A stretch of DNA of 64,000 nt from Haloterrigena sp. H1. Lineage in GTDB: Archaea; Halobacteriota; Halobacteria; Halobacteriales; Natrialbaceae. The stretch is taken from the NCBI RefSeq assembly GCF_005938085.1, contig NZ_SMZK01000001.1, forward strand, positions 868,001 through 932,000. Reading direction: 5' to 3'. The translations under genes were made by a program, and so were the position numbers. The notes beneath the pieces were generated by a model. The model worked only from the letters and a program-made list of their open reading frames with translations. It did no database searches and was not told where the DNA came from. Below, piece by piece: positions 1 through 8,026 of the stretch; within the stretch, counting starts at the first letter, position 1, and each line of letters opens with the position of its first letter.

Positions 1-215
1 GTAACCGTCGAAAGGAACGTCGAAATCGACAAAAGGGGTTCTGCCTGCAGGTGCCGCTGCGCGGCAGCGCCGGTCGGTAGCACCCCGTTTCGAACTGTTA
101 GCCGTGATTACTGACAGCCGCCCGCGCGCTACGCCTGTCATAACAATACCCCGCGTGCTTGAATCGGTGCCTGCTCCCAGTGGGACGACTCCGGTTCGAT
201 TCCGGCGGGGAGGCT
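1..215. other. Leading spacer, no gene recognised
   Basis: No convincing reading frame is seen here. A short perfect inverted repeat (TGCCGC, loop TGC, GCGGCA) lies at 52-66 and could be the 3' hairpin of a gene that ends before the window. The last bases (GGGGAGG at 207-213) look like a ribosome binding site for the following gene. Confidence 0.4.
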
Positions 216-566
216 ATGAGTTCCGAGCGCGCGTCACTGTGCCGCCATCTGCCGGGAGACGTCACGCCCGGCGATCTCGAGCGCTTGCTCTGGGTGGTCG
301 TCGCGCTTGCCCTGATCGCGGACGTCGTGACGACGTTCGTCGGCCTCAATCTGGGGCTGTCCGAGTCGAATCCGGCCGCACGTGGTGCGATCGAGGACCA
401 TGGACTGGCTGGTATGCTTGCTCTGAAGGCGTTTGCGATCAGCGTCGGCCTCGTCTGTCGGCCGCTTCTCGAGCAAGCGTATCGTCCGATCGTCCCGGCC
501 GGACTCGCGGGACCGTGGCTGGTAGCTGCGGCCCTGAACACCTATATGATTTCGGCCATGGTGTAA
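216..566 (+). CDS. Small membrane protein, DUF5658-like
   Basis: 116 residues with three hydrophobic segments (roughly residues 20-45, 64-82 and 92-115). The pattern of an Asp/Thr-rich first helix (ADVVTT), then ESNP and a Lys-containing second helix resembles the DUF5658 family of small archaeal and bacterial membrane proteins of unknown function. I chose the ATG at 216 because GGGGAGG lies just upstream and the product then starts with a typical soluble acidic N-terminus; an in-frame ATG at 159 would add 19 residues of arginine-rich, non-acidic sequence. The 3' end runs directly into a possible remnant of repeat family B. Confidence 0.7.
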   Translation: MSSERASLCRHLPGDVTPGDLERLLWVVVALALIADVVTTFVGLNLGLSESNPAARGAIEDHGLAGMLALKAFAISVGLVCRPLLEQAYRPIVPAGLAGPWLVAAALNTYMISAMV

Positions 567-584
567 GACCGTATCAGTTGTTAG
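562..584 (-). repeat. Possible remnant of repeat B end
   Basis: The 23 bases at 562-584 match the end and immediate flank of repeat copy B2 (51545-51566, opposite strand) with few differences: both contain GTATCAGTTGTTA next to the AGACCG/AGATCG end. Only the end of the element is present. It overlaps the stop codon of the preceding gene, as full repeats in this window tend to lie at gene 3' ends. Confidence 0.35.
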
Positions 585-652
585 TATAAGCGTGCTCGAT
601 CCCTCACGATCGATCGTTTCGCACAATCCCTATTTCGCTCGAGTCGCTAGCG

Positions 653-871
653 ATGCCAATGCCAACGTCATCGACACACGACGACTCGCAGCCGCCGCCC
701 GAGGAACAAAAGAGAGTCCTCTTCTGTCCCAACTGTGATCACCGGAGCCCGATCACCGGTGACTGGGATGTTACGACGACCAGCGAGGAGCGATTGCTGG
801 TCTGTGCTGGTTGTGGGACTGTCGTCGACCGGCGATCACGTCGCTGGTCTGACCCGCTGGGGGCGACGTAG
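653..871 (+). CDS. Small zinc ribbon protein
   Basis: 72 residues with two CxxC knuckles, FCPNCDH near residues 25-30 and CAGCG near residues 51-55, which is the layout of a single zinc ribbon. Proteins like this are common in haloarchaea and are of unknown function (DUF8106 in my memory, unverified). The start could be the ATG at 653 or the one at 659; the difference is two residues. It stands alone between a membrane protein gene and the orc1 region, so context gives no function. Confidence 0.7.
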   Translation: MPMPTSSTHDDSQPPPEEQKRVLFCPNCDHRSPITGDWDVTTTSEERLLVCAGCGTVVDRRSRRWSDPLGAT

Positions 872-1048
872 AGAGCACCGACGCATTCACACCGAGTCAG
901 TCGCGTTTGGCCGCTACTAGTACTCCGTCACGCGTCGACGTGCGAGTCGAACCAGATAACCGTGATCGGTTCGACCCGCAAAGTCAGGCTTGACGAACCA
1001 CTAACCCTTACAGTGTTCGTGCCTGTCGACCGACCGATCTCTCGGTCA

Positions 1049-1076
1049 CCCACACCCCTCGTTCAGAGTGAAACCG
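1049..1076 (-). promoter_or_regulatory. Origin recognition box (ORB) downstream of orc1
   Basis: Read on the minus strand the site is GGTTTCACTCTGAACGAGGG followed by GTGTG. It shares the TTTCA-CTCTGAAC core plus G-run with the four boxes in the origin at 2729-3355. It lies beyond the 3' end of orc1, about 1.65 kb from the nearest origin box, in the same orientation as the box at 2729. Confidence 0.7.
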
Positions 1077-1112
1077 CCTCGAGCAACTGGGGGTCGCTGT
1101 TTCCGTCGGCGA

Positions 1113-1199
1113 TTCATACGGACTCCTCCCAGTCAGTGCCGGTGCATTCGCATGACGAGTCGTGGGTGGCCGATATGCCGTGGTAGCAGACCGTATCAG
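1113..1199 (-). repeat. Repeat family B, copy B1
   Basis: About 87 bp with imperfect inverted ends (TCATACGGACTCCT at the left, TGATACGGTCTGCT read inward from the right). It is similar over its whole length, reverse-complemented, to copies at 51557-51642 and 51713-51800. It begins 11 bases after the orc1 stop codon. No coding capacity; size and ends suggest a small non-autonomous element or a REP-like palindrome. Confidence 0.7.
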
Positions 1200-1209
1200 T
1201 CGCGACAGC

Positions 1210-2496
1210 TCACGCAAAAGAATCGAGGTCGAGATCCCGGTTCGTCGCCGACGGGCCGGTTTCGTGAAGCTGGTCGTACGTCGGGAGTTGCTCGAGCGAC
1301 GAATCGCGGCGAACGGCCTTGACGATGTGTTTCGGATCGGTGACGAGCCGATGGAGGAGATAACTCCCCTGTGACCGACCGCCACCGGTCTTTTCGGACT
1401 CGATGACGCCCAGAAACGCCTGTTCTTTCAGTTGGCGATAGAGCCCGTTTTCGGTGATCGGATCGTTGGCAACCAGGTCACAGATCCCGACGTAGCGCTC
1501 GTAGATCTCCCGTGTCTTGTACGTCTCTCGCCCGCCCGTAATGATGCGGCTCGCGAGCGCGTAGAGGGCGAGTTTCGCGTGGACGGTCGCCCCGCTGGTA
1601 AGCTCCTCGATCCGGTTGATCTCGGCGACCTCCTGTGCTTGCTGGATGTGAGCCTCCGAGACGGTCTCGCTGCCGGTCCGCCGTGCGAGTTCGCCGGCCT
1701 CCTTGAGGATCTCGATCGCCTTTCGGGCGTCGCCGTGTTTCTTGGCTGCAAGCGCCGCACAGAGTTCGATTGTCCCCGCTTCCAAGACATCGGGCTGGAA
1801 CGCGTCCTCGCGGTTGCGCATGATCTCGCGGAGTTGCGAGGCGTCATAGGGATGGAAGAACAGTTCGCGGTGGCCGAAGCTACTGTCGATCCGTTCGTCG
1901 AGCGTTTCCCGGTACTGGACTTTGTTACTGATCCCGATGACACCGATGTAGGTGTCGGTCTTCTGTGCCTCTCGAGCACGAGAGAGTTGCATCAAGATAT
2001 TGCTGTTGTCGAGTTTGTCGATCTCGTCTAAAATAACGATGACCGCGTCGAAACAGTCCTCGAGAATCCCCCAGATGTGCTGGTAGTACTCCATCGTCCC
2101 GACGCCTCGAAGCGGGATATTCTGTTGATAGCCGGTCTGCTCTTTCAAACTGAGCGCCAACTGGCGCGTGGCGCGGGTTTCGGTGTTCGCTTCCGAACAG
2201 TCGACGTAGAGAACGGCACAGTCGATTTCGTTGCCTCGAGCGGCATCCTTGGCGCGAGTCGCGACGTGTCGTGAGATGAGACTCTTACCGGTCCCGGTCT
2301 TTCCGTAGATCATCACGTTGTTCGGTGGATCACCGCGCGTGATCGCGCCGACCTCAGCCGCGACGGATTGGATCTCGTCGTCACGTCCGACGATGCGATC
2401 TTCGTCCGGGACGTGACCGACGTGGAGGAGTTCCTTCCGATTAAAGATAGGATCGTGAGATCGGAAAAGTGGGTCCCCACTGGTCTGCTCAGCCAT
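1210..2496 (-). CDS. orc1: Orc1/Cdc6-type replication initiator
   Basis: 428 residues, the usual length for archaeal Orc1/Cdc6. The AAA+ part shows Walker A GKTGTGKS at residues 65-72 and Walker B ILDEID at 155-160; the C-terminal third has the winged-helix region that binds origin DNA (around 330-400). These proteins bind ORB sites and load MCM at the adjacent origin. The start codon at 2496 follows a TATAAAT box (2521-2527 on the + strand) by about 27 bases, so the mRNA is probably leaderless. The gene points away from the origin at 2497-3601, and its promoter overlaps an ORB-like core at 2540-2550, which suggests autoregulation. Haloarchaea carry several orc paralogues; which numbered one this is cannot be told by eye. 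Confidence 0.93.
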   Translation of the reverse strand: MAEQTSGDPLFRSHDPIFNRKELLHVGHVPDEDRIVGRDDEIQSVAAEVGAITRGDPPNNVMIYGKTGTGKSLISRHVATRAKDAARGNEIDCAVLYVDCSEANTETRATRQLALSLKEQTGYQQNIPLRGVGTMEYYQHIWGILEDCFDAVIVILDEIDKLDNSNILMQLSRAREAQKTDTYIGVIGISNKVQYRETLDERIDSSFGHRELFFHPYDASQLREIMRNREDAFQPDVLEAGTIELCAALAAKKHGDARKAIEILKEAGELARRTGSETVSEAHIQQAQEVAEINRIEELTSGATVHAKLALYALASRIITGGRETYKTREIYERYVGICDLVANDPITENGLYRQLKEQAFLGVIESEKTGGGRSQGSYLLHRLVTDPKHIVKAVRRDSSLEQLPTYDQLHETGPSATNRDLDLDSFA

Positions 2497-2520
2497 AGTT
2501 TCGTTCTGGAAGACGGTATG

Positions 2521-2550
2521 TATAAATCTATGGAAGGTAGTTCAGACTGA
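2521..2550 (-). promoter_or_regulatory. orc1 promoter with ORB-like half site
   Basis: TATAAAT at 2521-2527 (read ATTTATA on the minus strand) lies about 27 bases before the orc1 ATG. Directly upstream in the transcription sense, GTTCAGACTGA at 2540-2550 equals the core of the ORB at 2729 but lacks the G-run. This is where the BRE element normally sits, so Orc1 bound here would block the promoter. Confidence 0.6.
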
Positions 2551-2728
2551 TAAACGCAAGGTAGCGTTTCTGAAGCCGGCGTTTATCGATTTCCAGAGCG
2601 AGCAACTCGTCGACCGAATGCAGACTGAACACTGACGCTCCCCGACACGGCACTCACGTACGTTCCCGCGGCAACTCTCGATCGACCATCCCGCTGGAGA
2701 CGTCACTACAGGTCGTCTCGTTCCAACC

Positions 2729-2754
2729 CACCCACCCCTCGTTCAGACTGAAAC
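2729..2754 (-). promoter_or_regulatory. ORB, left of the AT-rich core
   Basis: On the minus strand it reads GTTTCAGTCTGAACGAGGGG then TGGGTG. Same core and G-run as the right-hand boxes, opposite orientation. Confidence 0.8.
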
Positions 2755-2929
2755 TGATGTATCCGTAGTGAGTTCGCCTCGACGATCAGAACTCGCGATG
2801 GGTCTGCCGACCGGAACTCGAGGCCGAGTGCCGACGAATACGGTCGCTAACTGCCGAACGGGGGCAGTAACTGTGCGTTGAGGTCGACCCCTGTGCCGCG
2901 ATTGGCTCCAGTCTCACGAGAAGAGGCCA

Positions 2930-3020
2930 CAATACAATGTGTTAAATTCCCATAGCTATAGTTTCGAGTATACTACTATCTATATACTAGTATTGAATGT
3001 TATGTTATAGGCAATAATTG
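2930..3020. other. AT-rich core, likely duplex unwinding element
   Basis: A strongly AT-rich stretch (for example CTATCTATATACTAGTATTG) within an otherwise GC-rich genome, lying between the inverted ORBs. In archaeal origins such a stretch is where the helix opens. Identification rests on composition and position only. Confidence 0.7.
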
Positions 3021-3126
3021 GACAGTCCATGGCGGATCTCGAAGCGAGAGAAATATCTCCGATAAAGAGGGTAATTCGCCCGAATACAGCCGAGCTGATT
3101 ACAGTGCCAATCCGCATTCGATACCG

Positions 3127-3152
3127 TTTTCACTCTGAACAGGGGGTGGGGG
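3127..3152 (+). promoter_or_regulatory. ORB, right side 1
   Basis: TTTTCACTCTGAACAGGGGG followed by TGGGGG. The best match to the consensus in the window. Confidence 0.8.
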
Positions 3153-3242
3153 TCCTCTCAGCTTCCGTGTCCGACCGATCCAGCATCGATCGAATTGACG
3201 CCTAACTCAGCGTGACCGTCGACTGTCACAACAGGAATTGTA

Positions 3243-3264
3243 GTTCACTCTGAACGGGGGTGTG
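3243..3264 (+). promoter_or_regulatory. ORB, right side 2
   Basis: GTTCACTCTGAACGGGGGTG, again core plus G-run on the plus strand. Confidence 0.8.
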
Positions 3265-3331
3265 AACAACCGACATGCCGGAGTTGGCGTGATACATGCC
3301 GAACTCGACCGCTATCACCGGCTCGATTCGC

Positions 3332-3355
3332 CTTTCACTCTGAGAGAGGGGGGTC
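3332..3355 (+). promoter_or_regulatory. ORB, right side 3, degenerate
   Basis: CTTTCACTCTGAGAGAGGGG then GGT. The core end differs (GAGAG instead of GAAC) but the G-run is kept. Confidence 0.65.
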
Positions 3356-3544
3356 CGTCACCGAGCACACTCGTCCTCGTTGTCTGCTAACCGAATCACT
3401 CTCACAGCAGTAGCTATCCGAATAGCCGCTAAAAGCCGACTTAGTCGGCCCAAATAGTTAGATAACTGAAGTGGTCGACCGCACGTGTCGGCGGTGTCGT
3501 TCTTCTAATATTTAATTCTCTTTCAATTCCTTATATTGTCTTTT

Positions 3545-3600
3545 ATGCACTATGAGGTGCATTCGTCACGTTTATTTTGATTACCTCGGAACCTACTGGC
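3545..3600 (+). promoter_or_regulatory. Glutamate dehydrogenase promoter with palindromic operator candidate
   Basis: TTTATTTT at about 3570-3577 is 25-30 bases before the ATG at 3602, fitting a leaderless promoter. Immediately upstream an inverted repeat ATGCAC / GTGCAT (3545-3550 and 3557-3562, six-base spacer) sits at the BRE side of the box, a usual place for an archaeal regulator to act. Confidence 0.5.
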
Positions 3601-3601
3601 A

Positions 3602-4858
3602 ATGTCAGACGAAGCCAACCCGTTCGAAAGTCTGCAAGCGCAGATCGACGAGGCTGCACAGTACCTCGACATCGGCGACGACGTGATCGAGCGACTCAAA
3701 CACCCCGAGCGCGTTCTCGAGACGAACCTGACGATCGAGCGTGACGACGGCGAACTCGAGCGCTTCAAGGCGTTCCGTTCGCAGTTCAACGGCGACCGTG
3801 GCCCGTACAAGGGCGGTATCCGCTATCACCCGGGCGTCTCCCGCGACGAGGTCAAAGCGCTGTCCGGCTGGATGACCTACAAGACGTCGATCGTCGACAT
3901 CCCGCTCGGCGGCGGCAAAGGTGGCATCATCATCGACCCCGACGAGTACTCCGAAGCGGAACTCGAGCGACTCACCCGTGCGTTCGCGAAGGAACTGACG
4001 CCGATGATCGGCGAGGACCGCGACGTCCCCGCGCCTGACGTGAACACGGGCCAGCGGGAGATGAACTGGATCAAAGACACCTACGAGACTATCGAGAACA
4101 CGACCGAGCCCGGCGTCATCACGGGGAAGGCGCTCGACTCGGGCGGCAGCGAGGGTCGCGTCGAAGCAACCGGTCGCTCGACGGTCATCGCCGCACGCGA
4201 AGCCTTCGACTACCTCGACAAGGACCTCGAGGGCGCGACCGTGGCCGTGCAGGGCTACGGGAACGCAGGCTGGATCGCGGCCAAGCTGATCGACGAGATG
4301 GGCGCAACCGTCGTTGCCGCCAGCGACTCGAGCGGTGGCATCTACAACCCCGACGGCTTCGACCCCGTCGCGGCGAAAGACCACAAAAACGAGACCGGCA
4401 GCGTCGTCGGCTTCGCGGGAAGCGAAGAGGAGATCACCAACGAGGACGTGCTCACGCTCGACGTCGACCTGCTGATTCCCGCCGCACTCGAGAACGCAGT
4501 CGACGCCGACCTCGCCGAAGAGGTCAAAGCAGACGTCATCTCGGAGGCCGCAAACGGGCCGCTCACGCCCGCTGCTGACGAAGTGCTCGAGGACAAGGAC
4601 GTCTTCGTCATCCCGGACATTCTCGCGAACGCGGGCGGTGTCACCGTCTCGTACTTCGAGTGGGTCCAGAACCGCCAGCGCTTCGCCTGGTCCGAAGAGC
4701 GCGTCAACGAGGAACTCGAGGAGGTCATCGTCGATGCCTTCGACGCACTGGTCGAGACCTACGAGGAACACGACCTCGACAACCCACGGACCGCCACGTA
4801 CGTCGTCGCGATCCAGCGCGTCGCCGACGCCTTCGAAGAAGCCGGCAGCTGGCCCTGA
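3602..4858 (+). CDS. gdhB: Glutamate dehydrogenase
   Basis: 418 residues, typical for hexameric archaeal glutamate dehydrogenase, which interconverts glutamate and 2-oxoglutarate plus ammonia using NAD(P). Visible motifs: GGIRYHP at 71-77, the substrate-lysine motif PLGGGKGG at 101-108, DVPAPDVNT at 141-149, and the dinucleotide fold QGYGNAGW near 217-224. Haloarchaea often carry several paralogues (gdhA/gdhB), so the letter is a guess. A T-rich stop signal follows at 4894-4902. Single-gene unit with its own promoter next to the origin. Confidence 0.93.
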   Translation: MSDEANPFESLQAQIDEAAQYLDIGDDVIERLKHPERVLETNLTIERDDGELERFKAFRSQFNGDRGPYKGGIRYHPGVSRDEVKALSGWMTYKTSIVDIPLGGGKGGIIIDPDEYSEAELERLTRAFAKELTPMIGEDRDVPAPDVNTGQREMNWIKDTYETIENTTEPGVITGKALDSGGSEGRVEATGRSTVIAAREAFDYLDKDLEGATVAVQGYGNAGWIAAKLIDEMGATVVAASDSSGGIYNPDGFDPVAAKDHKNETGSVVGFAGSEEEITNEDVLTLDVDLLIPAALENAVDADLAEEVKADVISEAANGPLTPAADEVLEDKDVFVIPDILANAGGVTVSYFEWVQNRQRFAWSEERVNEELEEVIVDAFDALVETYEEHDLDNPRTATYVVAIQRVADAFEEAGSWP

Positions 4859-4893
4859 ATTCGGGAACCGATTCGCTGCAGGTTCGACTGACG

Positions 4894-4902
4894 TTCTTTT
4901 TT
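4894..4902 (+). terminator. Oligo-T terminator after gdh
   Basis: TTCTTTTTT about 36 bases after the glutamate dehydrogenase stop codon. Archaeal transcription ends at such T-runs without needing a hairpin. Confidence 0.5.
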
Positions 4903-4965
4903 CGGCGTGACTGACTGTCTCCGTTCCAATAAACACTTAGCAGCTGCTATGGAAGGTAACACAAG

Positions 4966-5754
4966 ATGAACCGACGAACCGTTCTCGCAGGCTTGGGTGC
5001 GACCGGCCTCGCGGGGCTGTCTGGCTGTCTGGGATTGGTCGGGCTGGCCGAACACGAGTCGTCACCCGCGGGCGTCGAGGCCGCTGCTCGCGAGGAGACG
5101 GGCTACGAACAGACCGGTATCGAACCGCTCTCGGTCGAGCGAGAGGTCGGACCGACGAACGAGACCGTCACCGTCACCAACTACATGACCTCCCACGAGA
5201 AGGCAGTGGACATGAGACAGCTAGGTAGGCAACGTGGTGCCGTCTTCAACGTTCTGACGACTCCGCAGGTCTCGATTCTCGGTCGTGAACTCAATCCCAT
5301 CGAGGAGATGTCGACACAGGAACTCGTCGACCTCGTCAGACAGAATTACGACGGGATCGCGAACATCAAGCACACGGACGACACCGACGTCACGGTCCTC
5401 GGCCAGTCGACGACTCAGTCACGGTTTACCGCTGATGCGGAGTTCGACGGGCGCGACCTCCCTGTAAACGTCCACATCACCGAAGCCGTCGAGGCCGACA
5501 CGGACCTGCTCGTGACCATCGGCGTCTACCCCGAGTACGTACAGCGACTCGAGGAATCGAACGTTAGGTCCCTCACGGAGGCAGTGACGACCGATGTCGA
5601 CGAGGACGCCTCGAGCGCCGGCTCCGATTCCAGCACTAGCAACAACGAGAGCACCGCCGATTCCACGAGCATCGACGGAATCGATAACGAGACAAGCATC
5701 GACGGAATCGACAACGAGAGTCTCGAAAACAAAAGCAACGACCTCCTCGGCTAA
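4966..5754 (+). CDS. Tat-type lipoprotein, DUF6517-like
   Basis: 262 residues. The N-terminus has RRTVLAG then a lipobox LSGC at about residue 21, so it should be exported by Tat and lipid-anchored on the outer face of the membrane. The middle (residues about 60-190) resembles DUF6517, haloarchaeal lipoproteins of unknown function. The C-terminal 50 residues are Ser/Asp/Asn-rich and contain a perfect peptide repeat TSIDGIDNE twice (codons at 5665-5718, two 27-base units). It follows gdh by about 100 bases but has no functional link visible. Confidence 0.75.
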   Translation: MNRRTVLAGLGATGLAGLSGCLGLVGLAEHESSPAGVEAAAREETGYEQTGIEPLSVEREVGPTNETVTVTNYMTSHEKAVDMRQLGRQRGAVFNVLTTPQVSILGRELNPIEEMSTQELVDLVRQNYDGIANIKHTDDTDVTVLGQSTTQSRFTADAEFDGRDLPVNVHITEAVEADTDLLVTIGVYPEYVQRLEESNVRSLTEAVTTDVDEDASSAGSDSSTSNNESTADSTSIDGIDNETSIDGIDNESLENKSNDLLG

Positions 5755-5772
5755 TCCCGCCGTTCTCCTCTC

Positions 5773-6918
5773 CTATCGCCAGCCGTCGTCGTCCTCGTTT
5801 CCATCGTCCCAGCCGTTCGAGTCACCCCAGCCGGTGTCATCGGCCGGGTCACTCGAGTCGGTGTCGTCTCGGGACTCGTCGCGTTCCCACGGATCGGCGG
5901 TGTCGTTCTGTCCGCGACCGTCTCCGCCAGGGCCATCGCTGTCCGTGTCCCAGCCACTGCCGGGCCCATCTCGGTCGGGCCCGCCGTCTCGAACTGCCGC
6001 TCGCTGGTCGGGGATCAGATCGAGGTCCGCGTCCGTGTCACCAAGCACCAACAGCGCGTAGTCGCGGAGGTAGGTGACGATCGGGACTTGAATCAGCAGG
6101 ACACCAAGGAGGATCACCGGGAGGCCGAGCAGGAGTACGACGATACCGAGAACTGGGATGATCAGAAGGATCAGAAACGGGATCAGTAGAATGACAAAGA
6201 GGATGCCGGTGACGAAGGTAAGCACCAGCTGCAACACCCAGACGAGCAGGAGATAGACGGCGTATTCGGTCCAGTGTCCTCGCAGCGTCGGCCAGAACCG
6301 CTTCCAGGCGGCGACGACGCCGAGATCGTGCTCGAGCATCGTCGGCGCGACGAAGACGGTGGTGAGCCGATCGATGACGGCGAAGGCGATTCCGACCGGA
6401 ATCGCAAGCAGAACCAGTGCACCGATCAACCCCAGCGAGATGGCCCCCGGCGTCGAGAAGACGATCGCGAGGACGGGAAGGCCCAAGAGGACGAGGCCGA
6501 TCAACCCGAGTGCGACACGAAACCCGAAGAGTCGGGCCCCGTGGCCGACGTTGCGTTTCGTGTAGCGACGGATGTGGACTTCACCCGAGCGTAGCGACTC
6601 GAGGAGGGTAAACTCGAACAGCGAGCCCACGAAGAGAAAGGCGAGGCCGATGACGAGGATGACCAATACGACTGCGATCACCACCGGTAACACCTCTCCA
6701 ACGTCGACGCTTGCCCCAGGGTCAGGCCCTGGCCCCGGTGTCGGCTCGCCGCCGAAGCCACCACCGCCGCCGAACGACATCGGCGAGCTGACGCCGGCAC
6801 CGCCGACGAAGAAGACGACGAGTGCCAGTTTGAGCCACATCCAGGGACGGACCGGCGTCAGGAACTCGCGGGTCACGTCGATCGCATCACTCAGGTCGTC
6901 GATCGCGAACATAGTCAT
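5773..6918 (-). CDS. Integral membrane protein, DUF7544-like
   Basis: 381 residues with about six hydrophobic segments between residues 20 and 290, a Gly/Pro-rich loop after the first one (about 50-70), and a hydrophilic Asp/Gly-rich tail of about 75 residues after the last. This pattern matches the haloarchaeal DUF7544 membrane proteins in my memory; function unknown. Convergent with the upstream lipoprotein gene (18 bases apart) and divergent from the kinase gene downstream. Confidence 0.7.
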   Translation of the reverse strand: MTMFAIDDLSDAIDVTREFLTPVRPWMWLKLALVVFFVGGAGVSSPMSFGGGGGFGGEPTPGPGPDPGASVDVGEVLPVVIAVVLVILVIGLAFLFVGSLFEFTLLESLRSGEVHIRRYTKRNVGHGARLFGFRVALGLIGLVLLGLPVLAIVFSTPGAISLGLIGALVLLAIPVGIAFAVIDRLTTVFVAPTMLEHDLGVVAAWKRFWPTLRGHWTEYAVYLLLVWVLQLVLTFVTGILFVILLIPFLILLIIPVLGIVVLLLGLPVILLGVLLIQVPIVTYLRDYALLVLGDTDADLDLIPDQRAAVRDGGPDRDGPGSGWDTDSDGPGGDGRGQNDTADPWERDESRDDTDSSDPADDTGWGDSNGWDDGNEDDDGWR

Positions 6919-7111
6919 CGATTATCGTTTCTCGAGTGATAATATTGTTGTTCTGTTACTAGCACTACAGTCGTCGGCTCGATCCGCGTTATCTCGAGCG
7001 GGACCCGTCACGAACCACGAGTATCGATGGCGTGTGACTACAAGACGGCAGACACGTTCCGACGGTAACAGGTCGAGACGCATTTAACGCCCACGGCCCT
7101 GAGTGGGTGGT

Positions 7112-7921
7112 ATGGATATCCGCCGGCTCGCGCGAGGAACCGTCGAGTGGAGCCGCATCGAACGCGTCGCCCGGACGCTGGCGGACCGCTACGACCGCGA
7201 GACGGTCCGCGTGGAGTTCCTCGAGGCCGACAACTGGCTCTCGACGCCGTGCGTGATCGACGACGAGTGGTTCGTCAAGATCGTCTCCCGACAGAACGCG
7301 CTGGTCCATGCGGTGTTGACGACCGGCCGGAACGTCGGCGCGTTCTCCTCGGGCACCGAGGGGTTTTTCGACCGGTTCGACACGCCCCGTGAGATGGTCG
7401 AACACGAGTACGAGGCGACCCAGCGGATGCGCGAGATCGGTGTCAACGCGCCACGGCCGATCGACGCCTTCGAGGTCAACGGACTCGGCGTGCTCGTCCT
7501 CGAGTACCTCCCCGACTTCGAGTCGCTCGATGACGTCTCCGACGCCGTGGTCGCTCGGCGAGCCCCGGAACTATTCGCGATGCTCGCGACCGTTCACGAC
7601 CACGGACTCGCTCACGGCGACCTGCGCGCGGAAAACATCCTGCTCTGTGACGACGAGTTCTACTTTATCGACGCGACGAGCGTCCACGAGGACCGCGTCG
7701 AGGAGACGACGGCCTACGATCTGGCCTGTGCGCTGGCGGTCCTCGAGCCGCGGATCGGACCGCGCGAGGCCGTCAACGCCGCGGCGACGGCTTACGATCC
7801 GTCGACGCTACTCTCGGCCCGGGAGTTTATCGATTTCGTCCGATTGCGCCCCGACCACGAGTTCGACTCGACGACGCTGCGGAGCGAACTCGAGAAGGTG
7901 GCTGATCTCGGCAGGGGGTGA
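7112..7921 (+). CDS. RIO1/Bud32-like protein kinase
   Basis: 269 residues. The N-terminal 60 residues look like a small alpha-helical/winged domain; the kinase part has a catalytic loop HGDLRAEN at residues 168-175 and the metal-binding FIDATS shortly after, the signature of RIO and Bud32-type kinases rather than canonical Ser/Thr kinases. An earlier GTG at 7103 is possible, but the ATG at 7112 lies about 28 bases after an ATTTAA box, which favours leaderless initiation there. Target unknown. Confidence 0.82.
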   Translation: MDIRRLARGTVEWSRIERVARTLADRYDRETVRVEFLEADNWLSTPCVIDDEWFVKIVSRQNALVHAVLTTGRNVGAFSSGTEGFFDRFDTPREMVEHEYEATQRMREIGVNAPRPIDAFEVNGLGVLVLEYLPDFESLDDVSDAVVARRAPELFAMLATVHDHGLAHGDLRAENILLCDDEFYFIDATSVHEDRVEETTAYDLACALAVLEPRIGPREAVNAAATAYDPSTLLSAREFIDFVRLRPDHEFDSTTLRSELEKVADLGRG

Positions 7922-8026
7922 GCGACCGTCGGTCGGCTGCCAGCGTCGGGTCCGGACAGCACTAATTGCTTGCTACACGCCACTGCAGGCACCACGGGTT
8001 TTCGCCGCGTGACACTACCGCAGCGT

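Larger units (their letters stand above)
872..1209. other. Spacer between zinc ribbon gene and orc1 3' end
   Basis: 338 bases without a supported gene. It holds one origin-recognition-box-like site at 1049-1076 and a full copy of repeat B at 1113-1199, both described separately. Short open frames here are not acidic in composition and have no start signals, so I do not call them. Confidence 0.6.
2551..3540. other. Replication origin adjacent to orc1
   Basis: About 1 kb without genes next to an orc1/cdc6 gene. ORBs flank an AT-rich stretch (2930-3020) and point inward in opposite orientations: one on the minus strand at 2729-2754 and three on the plus strand at 3127-3152, 3243-3264 and 3332-3355. 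This arrangement (inverted ORBs, duplex unwinding element, linked orc gene) is the standard haloarchaeal origin architecture. A small palindrome (GCCGAC, loop TTA, GTCGGC) lies at 3435-3449. That it fires is inference. Confidence 0.85.

Noticed and set aside
1..110. tRNA-like stem sequence at the window start
   Set aside because: No T-loop GTTCGAATC-type motif in the right place and no cloverleaf can be drawn.
3605..4936. Long open frame antisense to glutamate dehydrogenase (443 codons)
   Set aside because: Caused by GC-rich third positions of the real gene; composition is not acidic and no family motif appears. The same applies to the long antisense frames over cbiA (21080-23002) and acsA copy 2 (46882-48714).
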